Shown here: piece after piece, positions 45,935 to 56,299 of the stretch | Layout: every line of letters starts with the position of its first letter | Numbering within the stretch: position 1 is the stretch's first letter | Assembly: GCF_010669285.1 (NCBI RefSeq) | Contig: NZ_CP048711.1 | Span: 4,464,001 to 4,528,000, forward strand | Reading direction: 5' to 3' | Source: Kineobactrum salinum | Lineage (GTDB): Bacteria; Pseudomonadota; Gammaproteobacteria; Pseudomonadales; Halieaceae | DNA: 64,000 bases | Made by a program: the position numbers and the translations under genes | Notes under the pieces: generated by a model | What the model was told of the DNA's origin: nothing | Seen by the model: the letters and a program-made list of their open reading frames with translations, nothing else | The model's database searches: none

Positions 45935-48196
45935 GTGCGCCTTGTGCTCCTGGCCCTGGTGATGGGGGTAGTGCTGGTCAGCCAGTTGCCGTGGTTGCCC
46001 GGTCATGGCTTCGGGGTCCTGGCAGTGGTGTTGGGAGGGGCGGCTGCCTGTGCCGGCGTCGGGGACCGCGCATCGCGGCCGGACTCGCCCTGGGGCCGGC
46101 CTGGCGGTCTGTCATGGTCAGCAACTGCTGGAGCGGCGTCTGCCGGATCACTGTGAACGGCTGCCGCTGCAGGTGACCGGCACGATACACAGCCTGCCCA
46201 GGGTGAGCACGATGCCGGAGCAGGGGCAGCTACAGCGATTTGAATTCCGCGCTGACAGCATCTCGCCAGTGGATTGTGCGCCGCCGCGTACCCTGCTGCT
46301 CAATTATCGAGGCGAGGTGCGCCTGGTTCCCGGTGAGCGCTGGCGCTTCGAAGTACTGCTGCGGCGTCCCTGGGGGCTGGTGAATCCGGGTTCATTCAAT
46401 ATGCAGGCCTGGTACGCCCAGACCGGCATCGACGCCGTTGGCAGTGTGCGCAGCACTGCGCCAGCCCGGCGTTTGGCGAGCGCAGAGGGCCGCGCCTGGC
46501 ACCATCGGCTGCGCCAGTCCCTGAGTGGACAAATCCGTGCAGCCCTCGGTGACACGCCGGAAGGAGCCGTACTGCGCGCCCTCACCGTGGCTGATCGCAG
46601 CGGCCTCGATCATCCGCTGTGGACCCTGTTCCAGCAGTTTGGTATCAGCCACCTGCTGGTCATCTCCGGCCTGCACGTTGGCCTGGTGGCAGCCTGCGGG
46701 CTTGGCCTGGGGACATTGCTGGCGCGGAGCCTGGCGCTGACCGGTTGTAACCGCTCCCTGGTTTTGTTCGCGCCGCTGCTGGCAATGGTGCTGGCCTCTG
46801 GCTACACAGCCCTGGCCGGCTTCAGTCTCGCTACCAGCCGCGCCTGGATCATGCTCAGCTGTTTCCTGCTTGCAACCCTGTGTGGCCGCCCCGGCCTGTC
46901 GTGGAACAATCTGCTGCTGGCCGCTGCCGGCTTGTTGTGCCTGAACCCGCTGGCGGCCCTGGGTGCGGGCTTCTGGCTGTCTTTCGGGTCGGTGGCCTGT
47001 CTGCTGTGGCTGTCGCTGTGGTGGCCCCGGGCAGGCCGCGCGGGTCGGTGGCTGGGCACCCATGCCTACATGTGTCTGGCGATGTTGCCGCTGGGGAGCT
47101 GGTGGTTCGGCGGCGCCAGCCAGGTCGCGGCCCTGGCCAACGCGGTGCTGGTGCCACTGACCGGTTTCTTCGTTGTTCCATTGACCCTGCTGGCAGCGAC
47201 TCTCAGCGCGCTCAATGAGTCCTGGGCTGCCGGCATTTGGCGCCTGGCCGCCTGGCCGCTTCAGTTGCTGTTGCCCGGCGCCCGCCAGTTTGCCGTCGAT
47301 TACCCTCACTGGCTCTACAGTGAGCTGATGCCGACAGGGCCGACAGTGTTCCTGGCCCTGGTCGTGCTGGCCCTGGTGGCGGTGCCGCTGGGCGCGCGGA
47401 TCAGGGTCCTGTTGCCGCTGTTGCTGTTGCCGCTGTTGCTGCCGACGACCCTGCACCGGGTCGCCGCGCCAGGGGCCGTGCATGTTGTCGCTCTCGATGT
47501 CGGGCAGGGCACCGCCGTGCTGGTGTATGACGCCCGCAATGTACTGTTGTACGACACCGGCGGAGGCATGCCGGGCAGCCCTGATGTGGCCACTACGGTG
47601 ATCCTGCCCTTCATGCGCAGTCGCGGTCTGCGCCACATCGATACCCTGGTGGTCAGCCATGGCGATGCCGACCACAGCGCCGGCCTGGACAGTCTGCTTG
47701 GCAAACTGCCGGTAGAACGACTGTTGACTGGCCCTGATGTCGAGGCCGGTAGCAGGGGTGAAAGCTGTCGTGCCGGGACGGCCTGGCAGTGGCGGGCGCC
47801 GGTACAGTTCCAGGTGCTGGCACCAGCGGTCGGCGAACAGCTGGATGCCAATGGCGGATCCTGCGTTCTGCGCGCCGGTATAGGCCGCTTCTCGCTGCTG
47901 TTGCCGGGGACATCGGCAGTGACCGGGAGCGTGAGCTGGTACGCTACTGGCAGGCGCATCTGCGCAGTGAGGTCGCTCTGGCGGCCCACCATGGCAGTGC
48001 CAGCTCATCCTCATGGGCCTGGTTGAAGGCGGTTCAACCCGGTACGGTAGTCTACACCCATGGCCGCGCCAATCGCTTCGGCCACCCCGCCGGTGTGGTG
48101 CAGCAACGCCACCGCCAACTGGCGATCCCCACCCGCAGCACGGCCCGGGAGGGTGCCATCGAATGGATAGTCCTCCCCCGGGGGAAGTGGAGTTGA
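45935..48196 (+). CDS. comEC: ComEC/Rec2 family DNA-uptake channel (three frameshifts in this sequence)
   Basis: Restored length is 754 residues. ComEC is the inner-membrane channel for single-stranded DNA in natural transformation. Parts seen: N-terminal helices (LVLLALVMGVVLVSQLPWL), an OB-like DUF4131 region, the competence domain (ISHLLVISGLHVGLVAACGL and SGYTALAGFSLATSRAWIML) and a metallo-beta-lactamase-like domain (VVALDVGQGTAVLV, LVVSHGDADHSAGLDSL, VALAAHHGSASSSSW). The frame breaks three times, at the four-G runs 46061-46064, 46092-46095 and 47906-47909. One base added to each yields continuous sequence such as GLALGAGLAVCHGQQ and LLLPGDIGSDRERE. GTG 45935 is the start. Most likely intact in life. 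Confidence 0.88.
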
Positions 48197-48237
48197 TCGC
48201 CCACCGTCAGCGATGGCCACGGTTCTGGGAACGGTAG

Positions 48238-48267
48238 TTTCACCGCCTCCGGCGCTGTGCTTATAAT
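48238..48267 (+). promoter_or_regulatory. Putative promoter of the exbB-uvrC operon
   Basis: A perfect -10 TATAAT (48262-48267) follows a weak -35 TTTCAC (48238-48243) with an 18-base spacer. It lies in the 102-base gap between comEC and exbB, the only gap before the long overlapping run. Confidence 0.5.
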
Positions 48268-48298
48268 GGCGCCCTGATAATTGCGACGGGATGGGCTT

Positions 48299-48922
48299 GT
48301 GCTGGAATTGGTGATGGCGGGGGGATGGTTGATGGTATTCATCCTGCTGTGCTCTGTGCTGGCACTCGCAATCTGCATCGAGCGCCTGTATACACTGAAT
48401 CCGAAGAAGATTTCGCCACCCCACCTGCTGGCGACAGTGTGGAAGCAACTCAAGGCCGGAGAGCTGGATGCTGCGCGCTTGCGCAGCCTGAAGCAGTCCT
48501 CGCCGCTGGGTCGTATTCTGGCAGCCGGCCTGGGCAATGCCAATCACGGGCGCGACGTGATGAAAGAGAGTATCCAGGATGCCGCCAGTCATGTGGTGCA
48601 TGATCTGGAGCGCTACCTGAACACGCTGGGCACCATCGCTGCAGTGGCTCCGCTGCTGGGGCTGCTGGGTACGGTAGTGGGCATGATCCGGGTCTTCGCC
48701 GAGATCATGACCCAGGGCACCGGCAACGCCAGCGCCCTGGCCGGCGGCATCTCGGAGGCGCTGATCACCACCGCGGCGGGCTTGATGGTGGCGATACCGG
48801 CGCTGATCATGCACCGTTATTTTGTCGGTCGCATCAATGAGATCGTGGTGGGCCTGGAACAGGAGACGATCAAGCTGGTGGATGCGCTGCACAATGACGA
48901 CCGTGCGGACAGCAGGACTTGA
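48299..48922 (+). CDS. exbB: ExbB/TolQ family proton channel protein
   Basis: The 207-residue membrane protein begins at GTG 48299 (LELVMAGGWLMVFILLCSVL) and has three helices of the MotA/TolQ/ExbB family, with the conserved TLGTIAAVAPLLGLLGTVVG and EALITTAAGLMVAIPALIMH. With ExbD it uses the proton gradient to drive an outer-membrane process. This is the short ExbB type linked to lpxK in Pseudomonas and Francisella-like clusters. It overlaps exbD by 4 bases. Confidence 0.94.
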   Translation: MLELVMAGGWLMVFILLCSVLALAICIERLYTLNPKKISPPHLLATVWKQLKAGELDAARLRSLKQSSPLGRILAAGLGNANHGRDVMKESIQDAASHVVHDLERYLNTLGTIAAVAPLLGLLGTVVGMIRVFAEIMTQGTGNASALAGGISEALITTAAGLMVAIPALIMHRYFVGRINEIVVGLEQETIKLVDALHNDDRADSRT

Positions 48923-49350
48923 GGTTCCGCCGCCAACACCCGGGCGAGGTCGGCGTCAATCTGACACCGCTGATCGATGTGGTGTTCCTGCTGCTGATTT
49001 TCTTCATGGTCTCCACCACCTTCACCCGCGAAACCCAGCTTAGTATCGATCTTCCCGAGGCCTCGGGAGAACCGCGCGAGAGTGCCGGGCAGCAGGTGGA
49101 AATCCTGGTGGATGAGCAGGGCCGCTACCGGGTCAATGGGAGGCCACTGGTGGATGCCCGTTTGCGTACACTGCAGGCCGCGATCTACAAGATTGCAGCG
49201 GGTGATACGACTCTGCCATTGATCATTACCGCCGATGCCCAGGCAGCGCACCAGGATGTGGTGCGGGCAATGGATGCGGCCGGCCAGATGGGGTTCGTGC
49301 ACATGAGCATCACCACCCGCCAGCCCGCCGAGGAACCCGCCAGTGATTAG
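48919..49350 (+). CDS. exbD: ExbD/TolR family protein
   Basis: The 143-residue protein has one N-terminal helix with the family's functional Asp (NLTPLIDVVFLLLIFFMVST) and a periplasmic domain (LSIDLPEASGE, LIITADAQAAHQDVVRAMDA). It pairs with ExbB. It starts TTG 48919 and overlaps both neighbours (4 bases with exbB, 8 with msbA). No tonB gene is nearby, so the energised partner is unclear. Confidence 0.94.
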   Translation: MRFRRQHPGEVGVNLTPLIDVVFLLLIFFMVSTTFTRETQLSIDLPEASGEPRESAGQQVEILVDEQGRYRVNGRPLVDARLRTLQAAIYKIAAGDTTLPLIITADAQAAHQDVVRAMDAAGQMGFVHMSITTRQPAEEPASD

Positions 49351-51181
49351 GCCGCCGCTGCTGGAGCAGGACCGGACCGGCAAGGACAGCGACTGGCAGC
49401 TGTACCGCCGCCTGCTGCGCTACGTGCTGCCCTACTGGTACCTGTTTGCCTTCAGCATTCTCGGCTACATCCTCTACTCGGTGGGCAATGTACTGCTGGC
49501 CGACCTGATGCAGTTCCTGCTCGATTCGCTCAATGATTCCGAGCAGGTGGAATCGGGTATCGTCGCCGGCGTCGCCTACAAGTTGTTCGATTCTGCCGGC
49601 ATGACCAGGCTGGAGTTCGCCCGTATTGCGGTACCGGTGGCCATGGTCACGCTGGCCCTGAGCCGCGCGCTGGGCTATTTTGCCGGCAACTATTTCATGA
49701 ATCACGTGGCCCGCAACCTGATCCATGAGCTGCGGCGGCAACTGTTCAACAAGATGTTGCTGGCTCCCAGCACCTATTATGACCGTCACAGCCAGGGGGT
49801 ACTGATCTCCAAGATCACCTTCAACGTCGAGCAAATCACCGGTGCCGCCACCAAGGCGCTGAAGGTGATCGTCGGTGAAGGACTGACGGTGATCGGCCTG
49901 CTGGGTTACATGCTGTATTTGAACTGGCGCCTGTGCCTGATTTTCCTGGCGGTGACACCCTGCATTGCACTGGTGGTGTCGATCGTGGGCAAGCACTTCC
50001 GGCGCTACAGCCGGCGCATACAATCTTCGATGGGCGACGTTACCCAGGTCTCCAACGAGAGCATCAGTGGCTACAAGGAAATCCGCCTGTTCGGCGGTCA
50101 GCAACAGCAGGGGCAACGCTTCGAACGCGCCAGTGAGTACAATCGCGCCCAGAGCCTGAAGCTCGCCTTCGCTGATGCGCTCAGTACGCCGGTCATCCAG
50201 ACGATGCTGGCCACTGCGCTGGCGGTGCTGGTGTGGTTCGCGCTGAACCCGAATATCCTCAGCGGCTTTACCGCCGGATCCCTGGTGGCTTTTCTGACTG
50301 CCGCCGGCCTGCTGGGCAAGCCGATACGCCAGCTCAGCAGTGTGCAGAGCGTGATCCAGCGGGGTCTGGCGGCTGCCGAGGATATATTTGCCCAGCTGGA
50401 CCTGGACGATGAGATCGACAGCGGCCACCGCCAGGTCGAGCGCGCGCGCGGTGATATCGAGCTTAAACATCTGTATTTTGCCTATCCCGGTACCGGCCAG
50501 GATGTGCTGAAGGATATCAACCTGCGGATAGAGGCCGGCCAGAGCGTTGCACTGGTGGGACGCTCGGGCAGTGGCAAGAGCACCCTGATCCAGCTGCTGG
50601 CGCGCTTCTACCCCATCGATCGCGGTCAGATCCTGTTGGACGGGGTACCGATAGATGAGTACCGCCTGGCAGATCTGCGGCGCCAGCTGGCGATGGTGTC
50701 CCAGAGCGTGACTCTGTTTCACGATACCGTGTACAACAATATTGCCTATGGTGATCTCGCCAGTGCCGGGCGCGAGGCGGTGGTTGCCGCCTGCGAATCG
50801 GCCTATGCCACCGAGTTCATCGACAACCTTCCGCAGGGGCTGGAGACGGTGCTGGGAGATGACGGCGGTGGCCTCAGCGGTGGCCAGCGACAGCGGCTGG
50901 CGATCGCCCGGGCGATACTCAAGGATGCCCCGGTACTGGTGCTGGATGAGGCCACTTCGGCCCTGGACAATGAATCCGAACACCGCATCCAGCGCGCCCT
51001 GGATACCATCATGCGCAACCGTACCACCATTGTCATCGCCCACCGTCTGTCCACGGTCGAGCGGGCGGACCGCATCGTCGTGATGGATGCGGGCGAGATC
51101 GTCGCCACCGGCACTCATGCCGAACTGTTGGAGCAGGGAGGACTGTACGCCCAGCTGTATTATCAGGAGTTCAGTGACTGA
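49343..51181 (+). CDS. msbA: Lipid A export ABC transporter MsbA
   Basis: The 612-residue half-transporter fuses a six-helix domain (about 20-330) to an ATPase: Walker A VGRSGSGKST, Q-loop VSQSVTLFHDTVYNNIAYGD, signature LSGGQRQRLAIARA, Walker B PVLVLDEATSALD and switch IVIAHRLSTVE. MsbA flips lipid A-core across the inner membrane. Its place between exbD and lpxK supports MsbA over other ABC exporters. It starts GTG 49343 inside exbD and shares one base with lpxK (TGATG). Confidence 0.93.
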   Translation: MIRPPLLEQDRTGKDSDWQLYRRLLRYVLPYWYLFAFSILGYILYSVGNVLLADLMQFLLDSLNDSEQVESGIVAGVAYKLFDSAGMTRLEFARIAVPVAMVTLALSRALGYFAGNYFMNHVARNLIHELRRQLFNKMLLAPSTYYDRHSQGVLISKITFNVEQITGAATKALKVIVGEGLTVIGLLGYMLYLNWRLCLIFLAVTPCIALVVSIVGKHFRRYSRRIQSSMGDVTQVSNESISGYKEIRLFGGQQQQGQRFERASEYNRAQSLKLAFADALSTPVIQTMLATALAVLVWFALNPNILSGFTAGSLVAFLTAAGLLGKPIRQLSSVQSVIQRGLAAAEDIFAQLDLDDEIDSGHRQVERARGDIELKHLYFAYPGTGQDVLKDINLRIEAGQSVALVGRSGSGKSTLIQLLARFYPIDRGQILLDGVPIDEYRLADLRRQLAMVSQSVTLFHDTVYNNIAYGDLASAGREAVVAACESAYATEFIDNLPQGLETVLGDDGGGLSGGQRQRLAIARAILKDAPVLVLDEATSALDNESEHRIQRALDTIMRNRTTIVIAHRLSTVERADRIVVMDAGEIVATGTHAELLEQGGLYAQLYYQEFSD

Positions 51182-52173
51182 TGGCGGCCGCTGAACCGGC
51201 GCTGCTGCGGGCCTGGTACCGATCCGCTCCCTGGTTGTGGCTGTTGCGGCCGCTGGAGCTGCTGTTCCGCGGCGTCAGCTGGATGCGGCGCCGGGCCTAT
51301 CGGTGCGGCCTGTTGTCCGTGTACCGGGCGGCGGTGCCGGTGGTCGTGGTCGGCAATATCACCGTGGGTGGCACTGGCAAGACCCCGGTGGTGATCGCAC
51401 TGGTGGAAGCGCTGCAGGCGCGCGGCCTGCGCCCGGGGGTGATCAGTCGCGGATATGGCGCGGCTCGCGGCGCGGTATTTCCCCACCGTGTCGGCGCCGA
51501 CAGCAGCGCCCGCGACTGCGGCGACGAGCCGCTGCTGATTCACCTGCGTACCGGGGCCCCCTGCGTGGTGAGCCCGAACCGGGTGGCTGCACTGCGGATG
51601 CTGCTGGCCGATACCACTGTGGATCTGGTGCTGAGCGATGACGGTCTGCAGCACTACGCGCTGGGCCGTGACTTCGAAATAGCCCTGATGGACGCCAGCC
51701 GGCAGCTGGGCAACGGCTTCTGTCTGCCCGCTGGTCCGCTGCGGGAACCCCGCGCCAGGCTGAACGAGGTGGACTACCTGCTCTGCCGGGGCAGCGATGA
51801 CCCGCGGCACGGCGTCATTTACGAATCCCAGGGGCTGGTCAGGGTAATCGAGGAGACAAACGCAGCACCGGCGGCCATCCCGGCGCCGGGCTCGGCAATC
51901 CATGCGATAACGGGCATAGGCCAGCCGCAACAGTTCTTTGCCAGCCTGGAAGCGGCAGGCTTCAGCCTCAGTCCGCGGGTATTGCCGGACCATCACCCAT
52001 TCAGCGCCGCGGACTTTGCCGGCCTGGATGACAAACCGATTATCATGACCGAGAAAGACGCGGTAAAATGCCGGGGATTTGCCACCCCGCAGATGTGGTT
52101 CCTGAAGATCAGTGCCCGCGTGCCCGCCCCGCTGCTGGAGGCAGTGGCTGCACTGGCCCACCCCCGCTCATGA
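51181..52173 (+). CDS. lpxK: Tetraacyldisaccharide 4'-kinase LpxK
   Basis: The 330-residue protein has the LpxK features: an N-terminal membrane-associated helix with [20 protein letters not shown], Walker [24 protein letters not shown], the downstream [20 protein letters not shown] and the [19 protein letters not shown] motif. It phosphorylates the 4' position of the lipid A precursor to give lipid IVA. It overlaps msbA by one base and kdsB by four. The Trm112-like gene that often separates lpxK and kdsB is absent. Confidence 0.96.
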   Translation: MAAAEPALLRAWYRSAPWLWLLRPLELLFRGVSWMRRRAYRCGLLSVYRAAVPVVVVGNITVGGTGKTPVVIALVEALQARGLRPGVISRGYGAARGAVFPHRVGADSSARDCGDEPLLIHLRTGAPCVVSPNRVAALRMLLADTTVDLVLSDDGLQHYALGRDFEIALMDASRQLGNGFCLPAGPLREPRARLNEVDYLLCRGSDDPRHGVIYESQGLVRVIEETNAAPAAIPAPGSAIHAITGIGQPQQFFASLEAAGFSLSPRVLPDHHPFSAADFAGLDDKPIIMTEKDAVKCRGFATPQMWFLKISARVPAPLLEAVAALAHPRS

Positions 52174-52949
52174 ACGACGGATTTTCGATGCCATTTACTG
52201 TTGTTATTCCCGCCCGTTTTGGTTCCACCCGGCTGCCCGGCAAGCCGCTGCGGGACATCGCCGGCAAGCCCATGGTGCAGTGGGTCTGGGAGCAGGCCCG
52301 CCGCAGCGCGGCCGGGCGGGTCATCATTGCCACCGACGATGAGCGCATTGCCGCGGTGGCCAGCGGTTTTGGCGCCGAAGTCTGCATGACCGACAGCCAG
52401 CACCCCTCCGGCACGGATCGCCTGCAACAGGTCGCCAGCCTGATGGCTTTCGCGGACGAGGCCATCATCGTCAATGTGCAGGGCGACGAACCGCTGATTC
52501 CGCCGGCGGTGATCGATCAGGTCGCGGCCAATCTGGCAGCCAACCCGGATGCCGGTATCGCCACCCTCTGCGTGCCCATCCGGCAGCTTGACGAGCTGCG
52601 CAATCCCAATGCGGTGAAAGTGGTTTGTGGCCGGGATGGTAGCGCGCTGTATTTCAGCCGGGCACCGATACCGTGGCCGCGGGAGGCGTTTGCGAATCCG
52701 TCGGCCGACGCCGCGTTGCCGGCCGGGAGCTGGTTCCGGCATGTGGGCATCTATGCCTACCGGACCCGGTTCCTGCACCAGTACGTCGGCTGGCCCGCGG
52801 CACCGCTGGAACAGCTGGAACAGCTGGAGCAACTGCGGGCGCTCTACCACGGCGTCAGGATCCACGTGGCGACCGCCGCTGAAACTGTGCCCGCCGGCGT
52901 CGATACCGAGGCCGACCTTGCGGCTGTCACCGGGCTTCTGCGCCCATGA
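52170..52949 (+). CDS. kdsB: 3-deoxy-manno-octulosonate cytidylyltransferase
   Basis: KdsB activates KDO as CMP-KDO for lipopolysaccharide. The protein (259 residues) has the nucleotide-binding start [19 protein letters not shown], then [32 protein letters not shown] and [14 protein letters not shown], and ends with [13 protein letters not shown] 52170 overlaps the lpxK stop (ATGA); ATG 52188, with a weak ribosome site, is an alternative six codons later. Near the end, three 9-base repeats at about 52807-52833 encode EQL-EQL-EQL. Confidence 0.96.
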   Translation: MNDGFSMPFTVVIPARFGSTRLPGKPLRDIAGKPMVQWVWEQARRSAAGRVIIATDDERIAAVASGFGAEVCMTDSQHPSGTDRLQQVASLMAFADEAIIVNVQGDEPLIPPAVIDQVAANLAANPDAGIATLCVPIRQLDELRNPNAVKVVCGRDGSALYFSRAPIPWPREAFANPSADAALPAGSWFRHVGIYAYRTRFLHQYVGWPAAPLEQLEQLEQLRALYHGVRIHVATAAETVPAGVDTEADLAAVTGLLRP

Positions 52950-53449
52950 GCCCGCAACCGGAGCAGCCGAAACCGGTCAGGGTCCTGTTTGTCTGCCTGG
53001 GCAATATCTGTCGCTCGCCCACCGCTCACGGCGTATTTCAGGCGCTGCTGGAGCGCGAGCGGATCGCTCACCGCATCAGTGTGGATTCCTGCGGTACAGC
53101 CGCATGGCATACCGGCAAGGCACCCGATCCACGTTCCACCGCGGCCGCCCGGACACGGGGCTACGATCTGTCGGTGCTGCGGGCGCGGCAGCTGCAGTGG
53201 CACGATTTCTTTGAATTTGACTACATGCTGGCGATGGATTCACAGAACCTGGAGGAAATACGCCGTCAGGCACCGCTGGACTACGCCGGGCATATCGGCC
53301 TGTTGCTGGACTTCGCAGACGCCGGCAGCGGACGCGATGTACCGGACCCCTACCATGGTGGCGGCGCGGGTTTCGAGCATGTGCTGGACCTGGTCGAAGC
53401 CGCCTGCGAGGGGCTACTGCGGGAGATACGGCGCCGTGACGCGGGGTGA
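52946..53449 (+). CDS. Low molecular weight protein-tyrosine phosphatase
   Basis: The 167-residue protein has the signature loop [18 protein letters not shown] (C-x5-R), followed by [20 protein letters not shown] and the general-acid loop VPDPYHGG. It hydrolyses phosphotyrosine. In related genomes the gene (ptpA-like) lies between kdsB and murB, as here, and may regulate polysaccharide synthesis. It overlaps kdsB by 4 and murB by 14 bases. Confidence 0.94.
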   Translation: MSPQPEQPKPVRVLFVCLGNICRSPTAHGVFQALLERERIAHRISVDSCGTAAWHTGKAPDPRSTAAARTRGYDLSVLRARQLQWHDFFEFDYMLAMDSQNLEEIRRQAPLDYAGHIGLLLDFADAGSGRDVPDPYHGGGAGFEHVLDLVEAACEGLLREIRRRDAG

Positions 53450-54461
53450 TTGCGAGCTGCAGGCGCTCAACACGCTGCACCTGCGCGCCCGGGCGCGGGG
53501 CCTGCAGCGGGTAGCCGATCTCGATACGCTGCGCGCCGCACTGCGCAGCGCCGGCGCGCTGGGCCTGCCCGTGATACCGCTGGGGCAGGGCAGCAATGTC
53601 GTACTTTGCGAGCAGCTGGAGGCGCTCGTGCTGAAATTGGAAATGCGCGGCAAGACGGTGCTCAGTGAGGACAGCGAGCAGGTCTGCCTGCGGGTGGCCG
53701 CCGGTGAGGACTGGCACGGCCTGGTGGTCTGGTGCCTGGATCAGGGCTACTACGGCCTGGAGAACCTGGCCCTGATACCCGGCACGGTGGGCGCCGCGCC
53801 GATCCAGAATATCGGTGCCTACGGCCGTGAACTGGCGCCTTTTGTCAGCGCCGTGCACGCCTTGCGCTGCGCAGATGGCAGCGAACTGCTGCTGAGCCGC
53901 GAGGACTGCGAGTTCGGCTACCGCGACAGTGTATTCAAACACCGACTGCGCGATGCGGTGGTGATTACGCATCTTGATTTGCAGCTGCCCAGGCGCGATC
54001 TGCCGGACTGCAGCTATCCCGGCCTGCAACAGCAGCTAGTGCAGCAATCCGGCGCCGGCCCGGCCACCGCCAGGGCGGTATTCGATGCCGTGGTGGCCCT
54101 GCGGCGCGCCAAGCTGCCCGACCCGGCCCGGGAGCACAATGCGGGCAGTTTCTTCAAGAACCCGATGGTTGACCGGGCCCGCGCCGAGCAAATGCGCCGG
54201 GATTTTCCGGCCCTGCCGGTGTATCCGGTCGAAGGGGCCGCCAAGTTGTCAGCGGCCTGGCTGATCGAACAGGCCGGCTGGAAGGGCGTGCGCCGGGATG
54301 GCGTGGGCGTGCATCCGGGCCATGCACTGGTACTGGTCAATTACGGCGCCGACGATGGCGACCGTCTGCTGCAGCTGGCGCGGGACATCCAGAGCTCCGT
54401 GGCGGCGCGCTTTGCCATCGAGCTGGAGATCGAGCCGCGCGTCTACGGGAGGATGGAATGA
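53436..54461 (+). CDS. murB: UDP-N-acetylenolpyruvoylglucosamine reductase
   Basis: MurB makes UDP-MurNAc for peptidoglycan using NADPH and FAD. The protein is 341 residues from GTG 53436. It starts ELQALNTLHLRARARG and has the FAD region PLGQGSNVVL, GLENLALIPGTVGAAPIQNI, GAYGRE, CEFGYRDSVFK, NAGSFFKNPMV (catalytic Ser) and the C-terminal Glu in IELEIEPRVYG. This is the type I E. coli form. The long open frame upstream overlapping ptpA is not coding. It overlaps uvrC by 4 bases. Confidence 0.96.
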   Translation: MTRGDCELQALNTLHLRARARGLQRVADLDTLRAALRSAGALGLPVIPLGQGSNVVLCEQLEALVLKLEMRGKTVLSEDSEQVCLRVAAGEDWHGLVVWCLDQGYYGLENLALIPGTVGAAPIQNIGAYGRELAPFVSAVHALRCADGSELLLSREDCEFGYRDSVFKHRLRDAVVITHLDLQLPRRDLPDCSYPGLQQQLVQQSGAGPATARAVFDAVVALRRAKLPDPAREHNAGSFFKNPMVDRARAEQMRRDFPALPVYPVEGAAKLSAAWLIEQAGWKGVRRDGVGVHPGHALVLVNYGADDGDRLLQLARDIQSSVAARFAIELEIEPRVYGRME

Positions 54462-56284
54462 GCGAGTTCGACGCGACCTCCTTTCTCAAGCGCCTGACCA
54501 CCCGGCCCGGCGTGTACCAGATGTATGATGCGCAGGGCAAACTGCTGTATGTGGGCAAGGCCCGGAACCTGCGCAACCGGGTCAGCAGTTATTTTCGCGC
54601 CAGCGGCCTGACCGACAAGACCATGGCCCTGGTGGCCCGGATCAACGATATCCAGGTTACGGTGACCTCCACGGAGGTAGACGCGCTGTTGCTGGAACAC
54701 AACCTCATAAAGAGTCATCGTCCGCCCTACAATATCCTGTTGCGCGACGACAAATCCTACCCCTACATCTTCCTGTCCACCGAGGACGAGTTCCCCCGGC
54801 TGAGCCTGCACCGGGGCAGCAAGCGCCGCAGGGGCAAGTATTTTGGTCCCTATCCCAGCGCCTCGGCGGTACGCGAGTCGCTGCACTTCCTGCAGAAGGT
54901 GTTCCGGGTGCGGCAGTGCGAGGACAGTTTCTTCCGCAATCGTTCGCGGCCCTGCCTGCAGTACCAGATCGGCCGCTGTACCGCGCCCTGCGTAGGCTTG
55001 GTGAGTGCGGAGGAATACGCGGAACAGGTTGAACACACCCGGTTGTTCCTGGGCGGCAAGTCGCAGGAGCTGATGGTGCGGCTGGCAGACGATATGGAGC
55101 AGGCCGCGGCGGAGCTGGCCTTTGAGAAGGCGGCGCTGTATCGGGATCAACTGGGCCAATTGCAGCATGTCCAGGCCAGCCAGGGTATCGAAGGGGCCAG
55201 CGGCGAGCTGGACATTCTGGCGGCGGCGGTCGACTCCGGCCGCGCCTGTGTGCAGGTGCTGTTTATACGCAATGCCCAGGTACTGGGCAGCAAGACCTAT
55301 TACCCGCCCCTGAAGCTCGACGAAAGCAGTGCCGAGGTGCTCGCTGCCTTCCTGCCCCAGTTCTACCTTGCGGCCGCGCGCCCCATACCCGCCGACATCA
55401 TTGTCAATGCCATGCCCGAGGGCAGCGCCAGCCTCGCCGAGGCGCTTTCGCTACAGGCCGGACGCAAGGTCAGCATTCGTTCGAAAGTGCGCGACACCCG
55501 CGCCCGCTGGCTGCAGCTCGCGTTGCAGACCGCGGAAACCAACCTCCAGTCGCATCTGGCGGGACGCCAGTCCACGCTTGAGCGTCTGCGTGACCTGCAG
55601 CAGGTGCTGGCGCTGGAACAGTTGCCCCAGCGCATGGAGTGCTTCGATATCAGCCACAGTTCCGGCGAGGCGACGGTAGCGTCCTGCGTGGTATTTGACG
55701 AGAGCGGGCCTCGCAAATCCGACTACCGCCGCTTCAATATCGAGGGCGTTACCGCCGGCGACGACTACGCGGCAATGCAGCAGGCGCTGGAGCGCCGCTA
55801 CAAGCGGTTGCAGGCCGGGGAGGGCGCATTGCCGGACATCCTGTTCATCGACGGGGGCAAGGGCCAGGTCAGCCAGGCCATGGGGGTGCTGGAGTCCATG
55901 CAGCTGACGTCTGTGGAGGTAGTTGGGATTGCCAAGGGCGTGACCCGCAAGGCCGGCTTCGAGACCCTGGTGCGCGGCCGCAGTGGCGCAGAACAACGGC
56001 TGCGTGGCGACAGTCCCGCGCTGCACCTGATCCAGTACATCCGCGACGAGGCACACCGCTTCGCCATTACCGGGCACCGGGCCCGGCGTGCCAAGAGCCG
56101 CCAGCGGTCGTCGCTGGAAGGCATTCCCGGAGTGGGAGCGAAACGCAGGCGGGAGCTGCTGCGGCACTTCGGCAGCGCCCAGGGCGTCGGCAACGCCAAT
56201 GTCGAGGAATTGAGAAAAATCAGTGGCATTAGTGCTACGCTTGCACAGCAGATCTATGACCACCTTCATACCAGCGACGGCTGA
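54458..56284 (+). CDS. uvrC: Excinuclease ABC subunit C
   Basis: The 608-residue protein has a GIY-YIG nuclease domain (PGVYQMYDAQGKLLYVGKAR), a Cys-rich loop (RSRPCLQYQIGRCTAPCVG), a UVR motif (ADDMEQAAAELAFEKAALYR), the RNase H-like endonuclease core (RMECFDISHSSGEATVASCV, LPDILFIDGGKGQVSQAMGV) and C-terminal helix-hairpin-helix motifs (LEGIPGVGAKRRRELLRHFG). It makes the dual incision in nucleotide excision repair, the pathway that Mfd feeds. ATG 54458 overlaps murB. pgsA follows after 15 bases. Confidence 0.98.
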   Translation: MSEFDATSFLKRLTTRPGVYQMYDAQGKLLYVGKARNLRNRVSSYFRASGLTDKTMALVARINDIQVTVTSTEVDALLLEHNLIKSHRPPYNILLRDDKSYPYIFLSTEDEFPRLSLHRGSKRRRGKYFGPYPSASAVRESLHFLQKVFRVRQCEDSFFRNRSRPCLQYQIGRCTAPCVGLVSAEEYAEQVEHTRLFLGGKSQELMVRLADDMEQAAAELAFEKAALYRDQLGQLQHVQASQGIEGASGELDILAAAVDSGRACVQVLFIRNAQVLGSKTYYPPLKLDESSAEVLAAFLPQFYLAAARPIPADIIVNAMPEGSASLAEALSLQAGRKVSIRSKVRDTRARWLQLALQTAETNLQSHLAGRQSTLERLRDLQQVLALEQLPQRMECFDISHSSGEATVASCVVFDESGPRKSDYRRFNIEGVTAGDDYAAMQQALERRYKRLQAGEGALPDILFIDGGKGQVSQAMGVLESMQLTSVEVVGIAKGVTRKAGFETLVRGRSGAEQRLRGDSPALHLIQYIRDEAHRFAITGHRARRAKSRQRSSLEGIPGVGAKRRRELLRHFGSAQGVGNANVEELRKISGISATLAQQIYDHLHTSDG

Positions 56285-56299
56285 GAGGCTAGAACCACG

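Noticed and set aside
49310-51118. A 602-codon open frame opposite msbA
   Set aside because: Antisense to all ABC motifs of msbA; no domain of its own.
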